A stretch of 30,831 nucleotides of DNA, from the NCBI GenBank assembly GCA_014084085.1, contig NPFB01000144.1:136122-166952 (forward strand), given 5' to 3'. The translations under genes were made by a program, and so were the position numbers. The stretch is from Hondaea fermentalgiana (lineage: Eukaryota; Sar; Bigyra; Thraustochytrida; Thraustochytriidae). This document shows positions 9,587-19,193 of this stretch, one piece after another; positions within the stretch are counted from its first letter, which is position 1, and each line of letters begins with the position of its first letter. The notes under the pieces were generated by a model. It was given only the letters and a program-made list of their open reading frames with translations, was not told the DNA's origin and did not search any database.

Positions 9587-10086
9587 TGTTTACGCTCGGT
9601 GGCTGTCGTCCCGACTGCCCGGCTCCCTCCCTGGCCCGTCCACCCTGGCCGCACGCACGCGGCGCCTTGGCCCGAGGGGCTCGCTCCTTCGTTCGAGCAA
9701 AAGTGTTTTTGTCGAGCGGAGTCGAGCGGAGCGGAGAAGCCAAAACCCATGGCTGGCTGGCTGGCTGCTGCTCTCATCATATTCAGCACAGCGCACAGCC
9801 TACATCCCTGCCGTCGCACGAGCCATCTTCACGAACGATAGGCCTATATCCGGTCGGCTTTCATGGAGTGAAGATCAGCATGGTAAGCATCACAATGGGA
9901 CAGCAGAGGAAATCGCTTTGTATTTCAGGCAGAAATGCACTGGTGATTGTAATTCCAGCAAAAAAGGTGGTATGCCAGCAAAGACTCCGATCGAGATATG
10001 CGATCGAAATAGCATCACGAACGAGAAATGAACAAAACTGTGCTGAAGGTCACGGTGTGCCCCTCGCGAAGCATTTTGAACTTCTG

Positions 10087-10129
10087 GCATGCATGCATGC
10101 ATGCATGCATGCATGCATGCATGCATGCA
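10087..10129. repeat. (GCAT)n microsatellite
   Basis: Nearly eleven perfect copies of GCAT. The unit ATGC/GCAT is its own reverse complement, so the tract can fold back on itself and reads alike on both strands. It codes for nothing I can support. Confidence 0.97.
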
Positions 10130-10343
10130 GAAGACAATAATTTTGCAAGTGACGATCATCAACGTGCGCAAGAGACAATCCATGTGCAAGTCGTGTGCAA
10201 GACAGTAATCCGTATACACCACACCCCTCAACGGTCGACAAGCTTGCTCAGCTTTCGGCACACGCTCCTCGACGACGACGACGCGTTCGCCTCGCCTTCT
10301 GCGCGCAAGGCAAAGTGACAATTATGATGGTCAAGCCTCCTGC

Positions 10344-10386
10344 CGCCAAAAGAGCGCCCAACGAAGCACGCCAAAAGAGCGCCCAA
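10344..10386. repeat. Tandem 25-base repeat with GCGCCAAA-like cores
   Basis: The 18-mer CGCCAAAAGAGCGCCCAA occurs at 10344-10361 and again at 10369-10386, followed at once by a third, partial core (AGCGCCAAAG). It lies about 170-210 bases before the PCID2-like start codon. Confidence 0.85.
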
Positions 10387-10556
10387 AGAGCGCCAAAGCG
10401 GCAAGCGCGCTCGACTGCGCGCTGCATTTGCAGAGGCCGGGGCGCGCGGGCGGGCGGGACCGAGGCGGCAGAGGCTGCAGCGGCGAGCCCGCGGTCGGCC
10501 GGCGGCGCAGGAGCCAGAGGCGCGCAAGCAACGTGGATCCAGGCGGCTTCAAGAAC

Positions 10557-11912
10557 ATGAGCGCGTACGCGGAGACGCTGGCAGCCGCCGTGGTGCGGAG
10601 GGACGGGCCCGCGACGGCGAAGCTGCTGCGGCTGGACGAGTCGGCGCACCCGGGAGGCTGGGCCTTCGTGCAGCAGAGCGTGCTCGCGAAAATGCGCGAG
10701 CGAAAGTCCGCCGACGACTTTGCGCGCGCCAGCGAGGCCGAGGCGCAGGCGGTTGGGCTCGGGGAGTTTAGTGCGCTGTGCGGGCTGCACCTTGCCACCG
10801 TGGGCTCCCTCGCAGCGGCACACGAATGCGATGCGGGCCCAGCGCGCCGCGAAAAGCTGGATACCGCCTTTCGGCTCCACTCGCAAGCCTTCAAAAAGTT
10901 CCTCGAGCTGTTTCGTAAAGACGGCAGTAGCTGGCTCGTCGAGACGATGATGACCTTGATTCATGACACCCGCTCGCTTGCAGTCTGGGCAGACAGCGAG
11001 ACGAGCGAAACACACACGGAACATTTACGTGAAACGAAGAGTCTGCTGGAGACCTGTTTCCGTCAGACGACCATGGGTCGCGCCATGACGGACGACGCGC
11101 AACGCAAACGTATGGTTGGACTGTACATTGTGAATCACCAATTCAAGGTTTTCTTTGCCCTCAAGAGTTTGCAGCTTTGTCGAAACCTAGTGCGTTCCGT
11201 GGAAATGCCAACATTTCCCAACCTTGAGGATTTTCCTCTCAACCAGCAGGTCATGTATGAGTACTATCGCGGGCGCCTGCTTATCCTTGATGATCGGGTG
11301 ACCGATGCGCGTCGCGCGTTGCAGTTTGCCCTCGACAACTGTCCACCGCAATGTCGCCGAAACCGTCGATTGATTCTCGAGTATCTTGTGCCTATTAGCC
11401 TCTTTTGCGGTCGCGCGCCTTCCCAAAAGCTCCTCGACGAATATCAGATTGGATACCTTTCAGACCTCATGCGTCATGTGCGTAATGGTAATGTGCGCGC
11501 ACTCTCTGCTCTCATTGACGACCAGCAGGATCACTTTATCGCGCGTGGTCTCTTTCTCGCGCTCGATCAGCTCAAGGTGATCGCGTACCGGAACCTCTTT
11601 CGCAACGTTGTTGCATTGTACCAGGCTCAGGCCGAAGAGCGGCAAAAGACGCGCGTTCCCTTGGATCTTTTCCTTCGCCCCTTTGAGCTCTATCGAGAGC
11701 CGGACCCTCTCGCGCAGCTCACAGACGCGGGTTCTGCTGACGCGGGCGGTGACGCCAAATCTGAACTCATGGAGCACGTCAAATGTGTTCTTTCGAACCT
11801 CATTTACGAGCGCTTTGTAAAGGGGTACATGTCGCATGAAAAGGAGATGCTCGTTCTTTCCCCGAAGGAACCCTTTCCGAAATTGAGTGTCGTGAATCCG
11901 ATTGAAGGGTAA
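10557..11912 (+). CDS. PCI-domain TREX-2 subunit, PCID2/Thp1-like
   Basis: The first plausible ATG is at 10557 (aagaacATG), giving 451 residues, compared with about 400 in animal PCID2 and about 455 in yeast Thp1. The C-terminal half carries the PCI fold: a helical-repeat part from about 235 (YYRGRLLILDD, then RRNRRLILEYLVPISLFCGR) and a winged helix ending near 449. The family-typical order is preserved: IARGLFLALDQLKVIAYRNL, then a VLSNLIYERFVKGYMSHE segment, then EPFPKLSVV. In yeast and animals this protein pairs with Sac3/GANP and the small DSS1/Sem1 subunit in TREX-2 at the nuclear pore and couples transcription to mRNA export. The N-terminal half is helical and divergent. CSN12, a COP9-related paralogue, is the main alternative, but the C-terminal order fits PCID2 better. 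Confidence 0.9.
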   Translation: MSAYAETLAAAVVRRDGPATAKLLRLDESAHPGGWAFVQQSVLAKMRERKSADDFARASEAEAQAVGLGEFSALCGLHLATVGSLAAAHECDAGPARREKLDTAFRLHSQAFKKFLELFRKDGSSWLVETMMTLIHDTRSLAVWADSETSETHTEHLRETKSLLETCFRQTTMGRAMTDDAQRKRMVGLYIVNHQFKVFFALKSLQLCRNLVRSVEMPTFPNLEDFPLNQQVMYEYYRGRLLILDDRVTDARRALQFALDNCPPQCRRNRRLILEYLVPISLFCGRAPSQKLLDEYQIGYLSDLMRHVRNGNVRALSALIDDQQDHFIARGLFLALDQLKVIAYRNLFRNVVALYQAQAEERQKTRVPLDLFLRPFELYREPDPLAQLTDAGSADAGGDAKSELMEHVKCVLSNLIYERFVKGYMSHEKEMLVLSPKEPFPKLSVVNPIEG

Positions 11913-12555
11913 CATTTACTAGGTCATTTTTTGATTCTGCACAATCTGCCATTTCTCGTTGGCCGATGATCCTGATGTCGAACGCGATGTGCATACATAC
12001 TATGATCACATGGTCCGTCGGCCACCAAGTATACTATACTGCTACTACGAGTTTCCATTCCTGAAAGACGACTAGGCCTACGTCCTTTCCACGTATGCCA
12101 CAGACTTGGCCTCATCGGGTCTCTCGTTTGCTTGCTCCTTCCTAGTCATGCCAATACTTGCTTCAATTTTATGATACGGCCGTCGGTCAGCACTCTCGCG
12201 CAACGCCGCGGCTCCGTGACCCTCATCCCCCTTCCGACGTGAAGAAGGACAAGAGGAAGAAGACGACGGTGCTCGATGGAGGTCGGTCCAGCCATCAGTC
12301 GGTCTCACGATGATCTGGGCTGGTGTGGATGTTCCGGGCTGTTCGGCCTCACTCTCGTGGATCAAAACGAGAGCAAAACAGACCAAAGCAAAGCCTCTCT
12401 CCAAGAGGGCTCGGAGCCGAGAGGAGTCACGGGCCTCCTCGACGCGCGGTCCAAACGGGCAAGCGGCCAGCGACGCGGCGGCCGGGCAGAGCAGGCCGCG
12501 GCGGAGCAGCGCAGGGCGCGGCGGCGCAGGCCCGGGCGGCGGGCGGCGAGACACG
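11913..12555. other. Intergenic between PCID2-like and PX genes
   Basis: 640 bases. The first part is AT-richer 3' UTR-like sequence. From about 12180 it is GC-rich leader for the PX gene. An in-frame ATG at 12310 would add 82 residues of Arg/Ser/Gly-rich sequence to the PX protein, but this looks like leader, so I prefer the ATG at 12556. Nothing else is recognisable. Confidence 0.5.
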
Positions 12556-12999
12556 ATGCCGGAGGACGCGGTGTTCTTCACGCCGAAGCAATGGTCGCGG
12601 CGATTCGGCAGGAACTTCTTCACGGTGCGCTGCGTGGGCCACGAGGTCGCGACGGGCGGCTTCGTGGAGTACGTGCTCGAGGTCGAGCGCGGCGACGGCG
12701 ACGTCACGGAAGGCGGCGCCCAGACGCAGCAGGCTGCGAGCGCGATCCAAGGCTCGCAGCAGTGGACACGGAAACACAGATATAACGAGTTTCTCGAACT
12801 GCGCGGGGAGCTCAAGAAGCGCGGCCTCCTCTGCGAGGACGCCTGCGAGTTCCCGCCCAAGGGATGGCCCTGGAACCGCAATGACGAGAACTTTCTCCTC
12901 ACTCGTCAGGGTGCTCTTGAGGGCTGGCTTTTCGAGCAGCTCAAGAGCAAAGACGTTCTGCAACTCGACCTCACGCGCAAATTTCTGGGGCTCATTTAG
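12556..12999 (+). CDS. Small PX-domain protein
   Basis: This is a 147-residue protein made up almost only of a PX domain. The start at 12556 (context gacacgATGccg) lies directly before the predicted domain. An upstream in-frame ATG at 12310 is possible but gives a compositionally odd extension. The phosphoinositide-binding landmarks appear in order: a basic residue before the Y-x-E-F motif (RKHRYNEF, near 75-82), the FPPKGW loop near 101-106, and TRQGALEGWLFEQL near 117-130, whose Arg would contact the lipid. PX domains of sorting nexins bind PI3P on endosomes. There is no BAR, SH3 or membrane segment, so an SNX3-like solitary PX adaptor is the nearest known layout. It is convergent with the large LRR gene 594 bases downstream. 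Confidence 0.82.
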   Translation: MPEDAVFFTPKQWSRRFGRNFFTVRCVGHEVATGGFVEYVLEVERGDGDVTEGGAQTQQAASAIQGSQQWTRKHRYNEFLELRGELKKRGLLCEDACEFPPKGWPWNRNDENFLLTRQGALEGWLFEQLKSKDVLQLDLTRKFLGLI

Positions 13000-13593
13000 A
13001 TTTCCTTTTTCTCGCATGCCACCCTGACCCACCCTGACCTGATCCAACCCGATCCTTAGCAGAACTTTCATGTGACATCATAGTCGGATGCTCTGAAGGG
13101 TACCTCGCGCAATCATATTAGCACGCAATTTCATCGCGCCCCGCCTTTAGCTTTTGAATTTTATTCTAACTGGGGCCGCATGCTGTTCGCTCTAGATTTT
13201 TCGTAGAGTAGGTTTCAACCTTTCAACCATTAGACACTCACGATTCGCCATGCGCATTCATTCTTCCGTAACCCTATGATCCTTTAACCATAAAACGCCT
13301 TTGCTGCGAATGGAATGGGGGCGGACGAACTGTAGCAAAATGTGGAAGCCTCATTTGTCATTGACGGATTTTCGGCACGCCCTCCTTGACAACGACGACG
13401 ACACCAATGACGGCGTCAAAAATATCTTTTCCATTCGTTCTTATGCAAGTGCTTTCTCCAGTTCTAGCCTTATACGAATGCTGACCTGTCCGCGAACCTT
13501 AATTTCACACATGCACACAAAAAAATCTGTTTCGCTCCTTTTCAATCAACACCTTCATTTATCAATTCTTGGTCTTCATCTTTTACGGACACA
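13000..13593. other. Convergent spacer between PX and LRR genes
   Basis: AT-richer sequence holding the two 3' UTRs. A short CCCTGACC-type repeat lies at 13021-13041. No coding frame is convincing and no RNA gene was recognised. Confidence 0.5.
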
Positions 13594-15975
13594 TCATCTC
13601 GAGCCGCGCTCGCTGCGACTTTCGCGCAGCGCGTTTGTCAAAGCCTGCAGATTCTGGCGCTTTCTCGCCAAAAGTTGCTGGATTCGTTTCGTCACATCAT
13701 CTTCATCATCAGATTCGGGCTCATCGTCATAATAATAGTCTCCAGAGTTGTCGAATTCGCCCTTAAGACCACGATTGCCTGCGCTCTCGAAACGATCGTG
13801 TGCCTTTCTGTGCGAATGAGACGGAGAACCGATCCAGTCCTGTGAGTGGCGTCTACCACTTTGCTCCTCGAGCAGCGAGGCTCTGGACATGGCCTGATTC
13901 GCACCACGGACTTCGCGCGGCTCATCAGCATGATCAAGCGAGGTGACTGGGGAGGTCTCAGACAGAGTGCGAGACTGATACGAGCCACGATGGAGACGCG
14001 AAGCGTTTCGCATGCGCTCAATAACACGCCGCGCGTCTGTTTCCTGGAAAAAATCGTCAAAAGCAACCTCACTCTCATCGTCGACCTTGGCCAGAGTAGG
14101 CCGCGATTTCCCAATCGTATCCAGCTTGCTTGACGACAGATTGTCCGTGTTTTGGTGATGCTCAGATCCGTGTTTTGGCATTTGCTGACGCTGCTGCTGC
14201 TGGTGGTGCGATTTCTTTCTTTGCTTCTCCTGAGAGGTTTGTTTTCCGCTTCGGTTCGCCTTTTCCGGGGTAGCTGATATCCTTCTAATCCTCCTCGGGT
14301 CACCTTGGGCGTCGCTCGTCGCACCTCGCAAAGTTTGTTTCCTCGTGTCTGTCTTGTTGCGACGCACCTCCCTTCCACCGCCATCTGTGTCTCTGCCACG
14401 AGGCTTGGAAGATGACGCAGGCTTTGGCACACGAGCTGGGTTCAAAGACAACGAAGCGCCGATGTGCCGCCTTTCGCCTTCTGCGACTCGTTGCTGCTGC
14501 GACGTGCTCGTTTGGCGCTTTCCATTACGTGAGAGCGCAGCGGCGTGCTTTTGTTTTGGGGTGCCAGGGTGAGCAGTGGTCTTCGATGAAGAAGAGTGCG
14601 CGTGATTGACGGCCAAAGTAGAGCGTGCACCCGTTCTCGCAGCGCTTTTACGCGCTGCGAGACGGGAAGCGTGCAGACTTCCGTACGTCCATTCTTTCGG
14701 TCCTGCACCTCCGACTTGAGGTGAGCTACTGACGAGGTGATCATCGAGAATGCGCACGCTCGGGTTCATGTCCATCACGAGTTGGCGAAATGTAGGCAGC
14801 GCGGCAACCGGATTGTCTGCAAGTCGAAGTTCAGTCAGATTTACATTGCAAGAGAGACTGCGCAAGTCGCTTAATCGTCCAAGTTGGTTCTGCGAAAGGT
14901 CAAGGTGCTGCAAGGCCACCATGATCTCGAGTCCACTCACACGGCGCAAGCGATTGCCTCGAACGTTGAGCGTTCGTAGAGTTTGCGCGCATGAATAAAG
15001 CCCTTCCAAGCTGGTGAGCTGATTCTCGCTCGCATCAAGCTCTTCAAGACACATGAGATGATCCAGATCGCGGAGGGACTCCAGGGCATTTCCGCGCAAG
15101 GAAAGCACACAGAGACGCGCAGGAAGAGACGGAATTTGGCGCAAGCCATTTCCGCTCAGACTTAGTTCCAGCACCGAGTCGCTGACCGTTCCGACGAGAC
15201 GCATGATACGAGCATCGTCGTCATCAACGAGGCCACGGGACCGCAAATTGGAAAGGTCTCTCCGGGTCTCGTCGTCCTCGTTACCATTCTCGTCTGCAGA
15301 ACCATCCTCATCAGCATCCTCCTCGTCGTAGTCTTCTTCTTCTTCATCATCGTCTTCTACATCCTCCTGTAGGTGAAGCATGAAGTCGTCTCTGCTTATC
15401 GAGTCCGAGAGATCTGTGAGCTGGAGCGATCGCTGTTCTTCTTCGTAGATTGCAGAGGAAGCTGTTGATGACGCAGAGGCTGAAAAGGTGGACAGGGTCC
15501 CCGAGCCGGCAAACGTCTGGTTATCGGGCAGACTTTCTGAGCTAGAAACAAATGAAGCGGTTCCATCCATTTCGTGAGCGATCCATTGAATATAGTCTGA
15601 GAGCTGCCGAGAGCGCGTCGTTCGGGGCGAGCTCGTCCAGGGCCGTTCGAGATCTTCACGAGCAAGAGACTTTGTCGGAGTTGACCGCAAATTTGACCTT
15701 TTCGTGGACGATTTTCTTTGCGCGTATGGCCCGCCTTGTCGCTGGCGAGAATCTTGCCGTTCCTCGACGTTGTCGTGGCCTTCGCCTCTTCTGCGCGAGC
15801 TTTTCTTGGCATTTGATTCTGCATAAAGCGCTCGCGTAGGTGTGAGCGCCCGCGCCTCGCTTACCGTGCCAGGGCTCGGGCCTTCGTGGCGTAGTAGGCT
15901 CGGGTGCTGATACACGTTGCGCAGCCTTCGCCGGCTCACGGGCGGCGTCTGCGGCGTCGGTGCCCCGAATTTCAT
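13594..15975 (-). CDS. Large SDS22-type leucine-rich-repeat protein
   Basis: The ATG at 15975 gives 793 residues; the frame can be read six codons further only with a GTG start. Residues 1-200 are Ser/Arg-rich and probably disordered. An acidic run (EDVEDDDEEEEDYDEED) is near 202-220. Residues about 255-415 form six or so LRRs of 21-23 residues with the pattern LxxLDLSxNQLxxLxxL, the SDS22/typical class. The C-terminal 370 residues are Gln/Lys/Ser-rich and polar, ending in a short coiled coil (about 755-785). Proteins with this plan often act in centrosomal or ciliary complexes or as phosphatase regulators (CEP97- and LRRC-like), but no residue here identifies one. There are no membrane segments and no signal peptide. 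The LRR assignment is firm; function is unassigned. Confidence 0.85.
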   Translation of the reverse strand: MKFGAPTPQTPPVSRRRLRNVYQHPSLLRHEGPSPGTVSEARALTPTRALYAESNAKKSSRRRGEGHDNVEERQDSRQRQGGPYAQRKSSTKRSNLRSTPTKSLAREDLERPWTSSPRTTRSRQLSDYIQWIAHEMDGTASFVSSSESLPDNQTFAGSGTLSTFSASASSTASSAIYEEEQRSLQLTDLSDSISRDDFMLHLQEDVEDDDEEEEDYDEEDADEDGSADENGNEDDETRRDLSNLRSRGLVDDDDARIMRLVGTVSDSVLELSLSGNGLRQIPSLPARLCVLSLRGNALESLRDLDHLMCLEELDASENQLTSLEGLYSCAQTLRTLNVRGNRLRRVSGLEIMVALQHLDLSQNQLGRLSDLRSLSCNVNLTELRLADNPVAALPTFRQLVMDMNPSVRILDDHLVSSSPQVGGAGPKEWTYGSLHASRLAARKSAARTGARSTLAVNHAHSSSSKTTAHPGTPKQKHAAALSRNGKRQTSTSQQQRVAEGERRHIGASLSLNPARVPKPASSSKPRGRDTDGGGREVRRNKTDTRKQTLRGATSDAQGDPRRIRRISATPEKANRSGKQTSQEKQRKKSHHQQQQRQQMPKHGSEHHQNTDNLSSSKLDTIGKSRPTLAKVDDESEVAFDDFFQETDARRVIERMRNASRLHRGSYQSRTLSETSPVTSLDHADEPREVRGANQAMSRASLLEEQSGRRHSQDWIGSPSHSHRKAHDRFESAGNRGLKGEFDNSGDYYYDDEPESDDEDDVTKRIQQLLARKRQNLQALTNALRESRSERGSR

Positions 15976-16046
15976 CGCCCGGACCGGACGCACCGTCCTC
16001 TTGCCGCAGGTCTGTGCTCGCGCGCGGGGCCGACCGCCCGGCTCGC

Positions 16047-16079
<33 letters not shown>

Positions 16080-16705
16080 GCAGCAGCAGTGGCAGCAGCG
16101 GCGGCGGCGGCGACCGACAGCGGCGGCGGCAGCGGGTCTGCGCGCAGACAAACTCCGAGTTTAGGCCCGGCCTAGTTCGTCCAAGTAAAGCGAGCCAGTT
16201 GGACCGCCCGAAACTTCACAAGGACTTTCAAGAAGGATCGTGTGAGACTGCAACCACAAAGCGCCTATAGCCGTTGAAAGTCCACGCGCGGCCCGAACCG
16301 GGCCCGAATTGCGGTCGGCTGTGGCGGGCCACACGTGGGATGAGGAGCGGCTGGCCAACTCGGCTGGCTGTGTGAGGCCGAAGCAAATGTGCTTACGCGT
16401 CACGTTCGATGATGCCGTGCCGGTGTCGACGATGGTGTGGAGGGCGGATGTACCTCGTCTCTCTTCGGCAGGGCGACTGCGAGACATCAGTGTACCGGCG
16501 CTTCTTAAAGTGGAAGGGGTTGTTGAACACGAAATAGGAGGAAGGGAGAAAAAGGCTCGTGCCAGTGACGCAGCGGGGGGAGCCTACAACGGTAAAAGAG
16601 AGTGAACATGAGGTGTATGACAAGTTGCGCTAAGTTAAGTCGCTGGCTGCTTGCTCGTGCTCTCACAAAGAAGTCGTCAAACTAACAGTAACGTAGAGAG
16701 GAAAT
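15976..16705. other. Intergenic between LRR and F-box genes, with a CAG tract
   Basis: 730 bases upstream of the LRR gene and downstream of the F-box gene (both on the - strand). A (CAG)n/(CAGCAG)n tract lies at 16049-16093, and GGCTGG blocks at 16349-16371. Open frames of 60-110 codons exist on both strands, but they are Arg/Ser-rich with no domain, and I do not call them genes. Confidence 0.5.
16049..16093. repeat. (CAG)n microsatellite upstream of the LRR gene
   Basis: About nine perfect CAG copies, then interrupted copies, 75-120 bases before the LRR start codon on the opposite strand (CTG as read with the gene). Confidence 0.9.
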
Positions 16706-17224
16706 TCAAAAGTCGGAAACGACAGGTAGTGTGGGGAGAGCGGAGACGTCGATGCCAGCACCGCCAAAGTGGCTGTGGCGGTAGTCTAGGATGGATTTAT
16801 ACAATGTGCGAGCCGCAATGTGCTTGGATTGGTAGCCGGAAACCGAAGTTGGCTCGACGCTAAAGTCCTTCACGCAAAGCCGTGCCCAGCGTCTATCTGC
16901 ATAGGCGTGGAAGAACCAGAGTGTGTTGATTGAAGCTGCTGTGCAAAGGTCAGCTGCCCCAAGAAAGTCAAGCACATTTGGTACGAGGTCGTCCGGCAAG
17001 GTTGGCTTCGGTGGATGCACGGGCTTTGTGCGAAGTTGCCAGCGAAAGCGCTCGTGCACGATGAGCGCCCGAGACTCTTTGTGCATGCTTTTCCGTTTGC
17101 TCTTGCCAAACACCCCAGCAAGGACGCTCCGCATGAGCCCCACTGGTGTTTTCGCGAAGGATTCCAACAACGTGACCAGCTCGATCCACGGCGTCTTTAG
17201 CATGTCAAGCACCATGCCAAGCAT
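16706..17224 (-). CDS. F-box protein
   Basis: The ATG at 17224 gives 172 residues. Residues about 74-118 match an F-box: LPDDLVPNVLDFLGAADL, then AASINTLWFFHAYADRRWARLC, with the conserved Leu-Pro start, hydrophobic core and Trp near the end. An F-box binds Skp1 and links a target to an SCF ubiquitin ligase. The preceding 70 residues have an amphipathic, hydrophobic start. The 55 residues after the F-box contain no WD40, LRR or Kelch repeat, so no substrate-recognition domain is evident. An upstream in-frame extension exists but has no ATG. The gene is divergent from SPC3, with 515 bases between the start codons. The F-box is moderately sure; the target is unknown. Confidence 0.75.
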   Translation of the reverse strand: MLGMVLDMLKTPWIELVTLLESFAKTPVGLMRSVLAGVFGKSKRKSMHKESRALIVHERFRWQLRTKPVHPPKPTLPDDLVPNVLDFLGAADLCTAASINTLWFFHAYADRRWARLCVKDFSVEPTSVSGYQSKHIAARTLYKSILDYRHSHFGGAGIDVSALPTLPVVSDF

Positions 17225-17739
17225 TTTTCCACCACGCCAAGATCTCGTCGACCACCTCTCCTCCAGCACGGGTTCGCTCGTGCTCGCCGTGCTCGCTCGA
17301 GCTCGCCGTGCCACGTCGTGCCACGTCGGTCGTTGCGACGGGCTCTGGAACCTGCGACGCCGGCGAGATGTCTCGGCGTCCGCTCCGCTCAGCTCTGCTC
17401 GCTCGCTCGCTCTGCCGAACCGGCGAGCTCGCGACAGCGGGAGACCCCGCGGCCGGGTCTCGATCTGGTCTCGCCCCAGCGCGGCGCGGAGGTGCCCGGC
17501 CAGGCAGGCCTTGGCGGACTGCTCCAAGTTGCTGCTGCCCGGGAAGGAACGACTCGAAGAAAGAAAGGGAGGCCGGCGGGCCCCTGATTTTCTCTCGCCG
17601 GGGCACCCGAATCGCAGCAGGGGGGAGGGAGGAGAAGATAACTATGCGAGCACACGCCGCAGTGATGGAAAGCGGGCGAGCGAGGCGGCGCGGCTCGTGA
17701 GCGAGCGAGCGAGCCCTCCGCTCCCTGCGCGAGGGAAGG
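17225..17739. other. Bidirectional promoter region, F-box / SPC3
   Basis: 515 GC-rich bases between two divergent start codons. It is rich in CGAG/GCTCG runs (17263-17310, 17395-17412, 17690-17715). Open frames here are shadows of GC-rich sequence with no ATG in good context. Confidence 0.5.
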
Positions 17740-18831
17740 ATGCACTCCTTCTGGATCCGCGCGAACGCGGTTCTTTTCTTTGGTGCGTGGATATCTCGGG
17801 CTGAGGTCGTCGAGGAGAGCTGGAAGGGCAGGGTGGATGATGATGATGGCCCCAACGGCGAGACAATGCGGCGAAGCAAGGCGGGCCGCCGAGTGCGCGT
17901 ATGAAGCGATTGCGCGCGAGGGAAGGGCCGGAAGAGGAGCTGACGAGTATGAGCGGAACCTGATCTTTTCGTGGAATGCACAGGCCTTGGAGCGCTTGCG
18001 CTCTTGGCAACGCTCAACGTGTTAAGGTACGTTTTTAGCGCTCCCATGAGAATCTGAACTTCTTGCTGACATGAAACGGATATTGGCCGTAGCACATCTT
18101 TGGTGAAAGAACTCCCACCTGTAGTGAAAACCTTTGAAGTCCATGAGCTCCGCCGATTGTACGTTGCGCCAGACCTATTTTCTCCATGATAAAGATGACC
18201 ATACATTGACATGAGAGGGTGGGATTTATGTCCTTTATGCAAACTTCACAGAAGTCCTTTTCGTGGCTCTGACCGTGCAGTTTTGACATTCAGTCTTGAT
18301 GTTGGTACGTTTCTATATGATAATCGATTCCGAAGAGTCTCACAAAATGCTGACAATGTGATGTTTTTGCCTTCTAGACATGACTCCGGTGTGGACTTGG
18401 AATACTCGACAGATCTTTCTTTTTGTCATGGCAGACTATCGAGGGACAAAACATGTACGTTGTTGTTCTCGTTTTTCATACCTTCAATTTATGAGCCATC
18501 GCGAGAGCGAGCGATCTAAACGGTGATCATGGAAAAGAAATGACCTGACCTGTTGTCACGCGCTCAACAGATTCGTAACGGGGTGGTGCTCTTTGATGCA
18601 ATCATCACCGAGAAGGACATGGGCCGCATTTCAGGCCAAGATTTCATTAAATACCCATTAGAGGATTCCGTAGACGATCTCCGTGACGTTTCCATTACGC
18701 TGAGGCTAGGCTATGACGTGCATCCCCTCTTCGGGCCTTTGTCTTTGCATGGCACGGGCCGCAAGCTCATTCCCGAGCTGCCCAAGCACAAGATCACTTA
18801 CAATTACAGCTTCCCCACCGTGTACACGTAG
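17740..18831 (+). CDS. SPC3: Signal peptidase complex subunit 3 (SPC22/23), six exons
   Basis: I assembled six exons: 17740-17782, 17984-18026, 18093-18158, 18252-18304, 18378-18454 and 18571-18831. Every junction is GT-AG and the phases agree (1, 2, 2, 1, 0). The spliced frame has 181 codons and gives 180 residues, the length of human SPCS3. The N terminus MHSFWIRANAVLFF resembles plant SPC3. A single membrane anchor covers about residues 11-28, leaving a lumenal domain. That domain includes TPVWTWNTRQIFLFVMADY and, across the last junction, YRGTKH-IRNGVVLFDAII, which aligns without gaps to the animal sequence around NQVVLWDKIV. The protein is an essential non-catalytic subunit of the ER signal peptidase and positions the lumenal face. 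Only the last exon gives an obvious open frame. The fit in length, phase and family leaves little doubt. Confidence 0.93.
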
Positions 18832-19193
18832 TCGCTGCGCCAAACAATAACCATTTTCTGAAAAAGCTCTGCGAACAGATCTTAATCTTGCTGTCGCTCT
18901 CGGTTGCAGGGACCCCGTTCCCGCTGTTTTGATACACGCACGTCCCAGATCGCTGCATCTGCCGTCAAACGAAGCTCTGCCGCGCGTATCGTAGCGAGCA
19001 GGCAGGCAAGGACGTCGGCGTGAACTTAGAGACCCGCTTCATTGGACTTGTAGGCACAGGCCTGCCACGATGACATGCACGGGAGGATTGGTGATGACGA
19101 TATGATGAAATGATGATGGTGGAGCTGCGGCGAGTCTGCGAGCACCAGAGCCCAATCTGTCTGTGCGCAGAGACGCGGCTCGAGGCAAGCGCC
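18832..19193. other. Intergenic between SPC3 and nitroreductase
   Basis: 360 bases: 3' UTR of SPC3, then a short leader. A cluster of in-frame ATGs at 19110-19118 would add 28 residues to the nitroreductase. Nothing else is seen. Confidence 0.5.

Larger units (their letters stand above)
9587..10556. other. Shared upstream region of synthetase and PCID2-like genes
   Basis: 970 bases between two divergent starts. It contains a GGCTGGCTGGCTGGCTG block at 9751-9767, the string AGGCCTATATCCGG at 9840-9853, a GCAT microsatellite at 10087-10129 and a 25-base tandem repeat at 10344-10386. A possible 46-base intron (9883-9928, GTAAGC donor, TTTGTATTTCAG acceptor) may sit in the 5' UTR of the PCID2-like gene. 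Long frames on the + strand overlap the synthetase coding sequence and show no recognisable domain. Confidence 0.5.

Noticed and set aside
9294..10140. + strand frames of 245-270 codons over the synthetase 5' end
   Set aside because: They are antisense to the confident synthetase N terminus and run through the GCAT microsatellite; no domain.
10428..10556. 43-codon extension of the PCID2-like protein
   Set aside because: It starts at a non-ATG codon and reads as Arg/Gly-rich sequence, whereas the ATG at 10557 gives a normal family start.
16161..16605. Two opposed frames of about 100 codons
   Set aside because: No domain, weak composition bias, and mutually overlapping on opposite strands; insufficient support for a gene.
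17205..18242. 345-codon - strand frame
   Set aside because: It crosses the divergent promoter and is antisense to SPC3 exons 1-3; Arg/Ser-rich without a domain.
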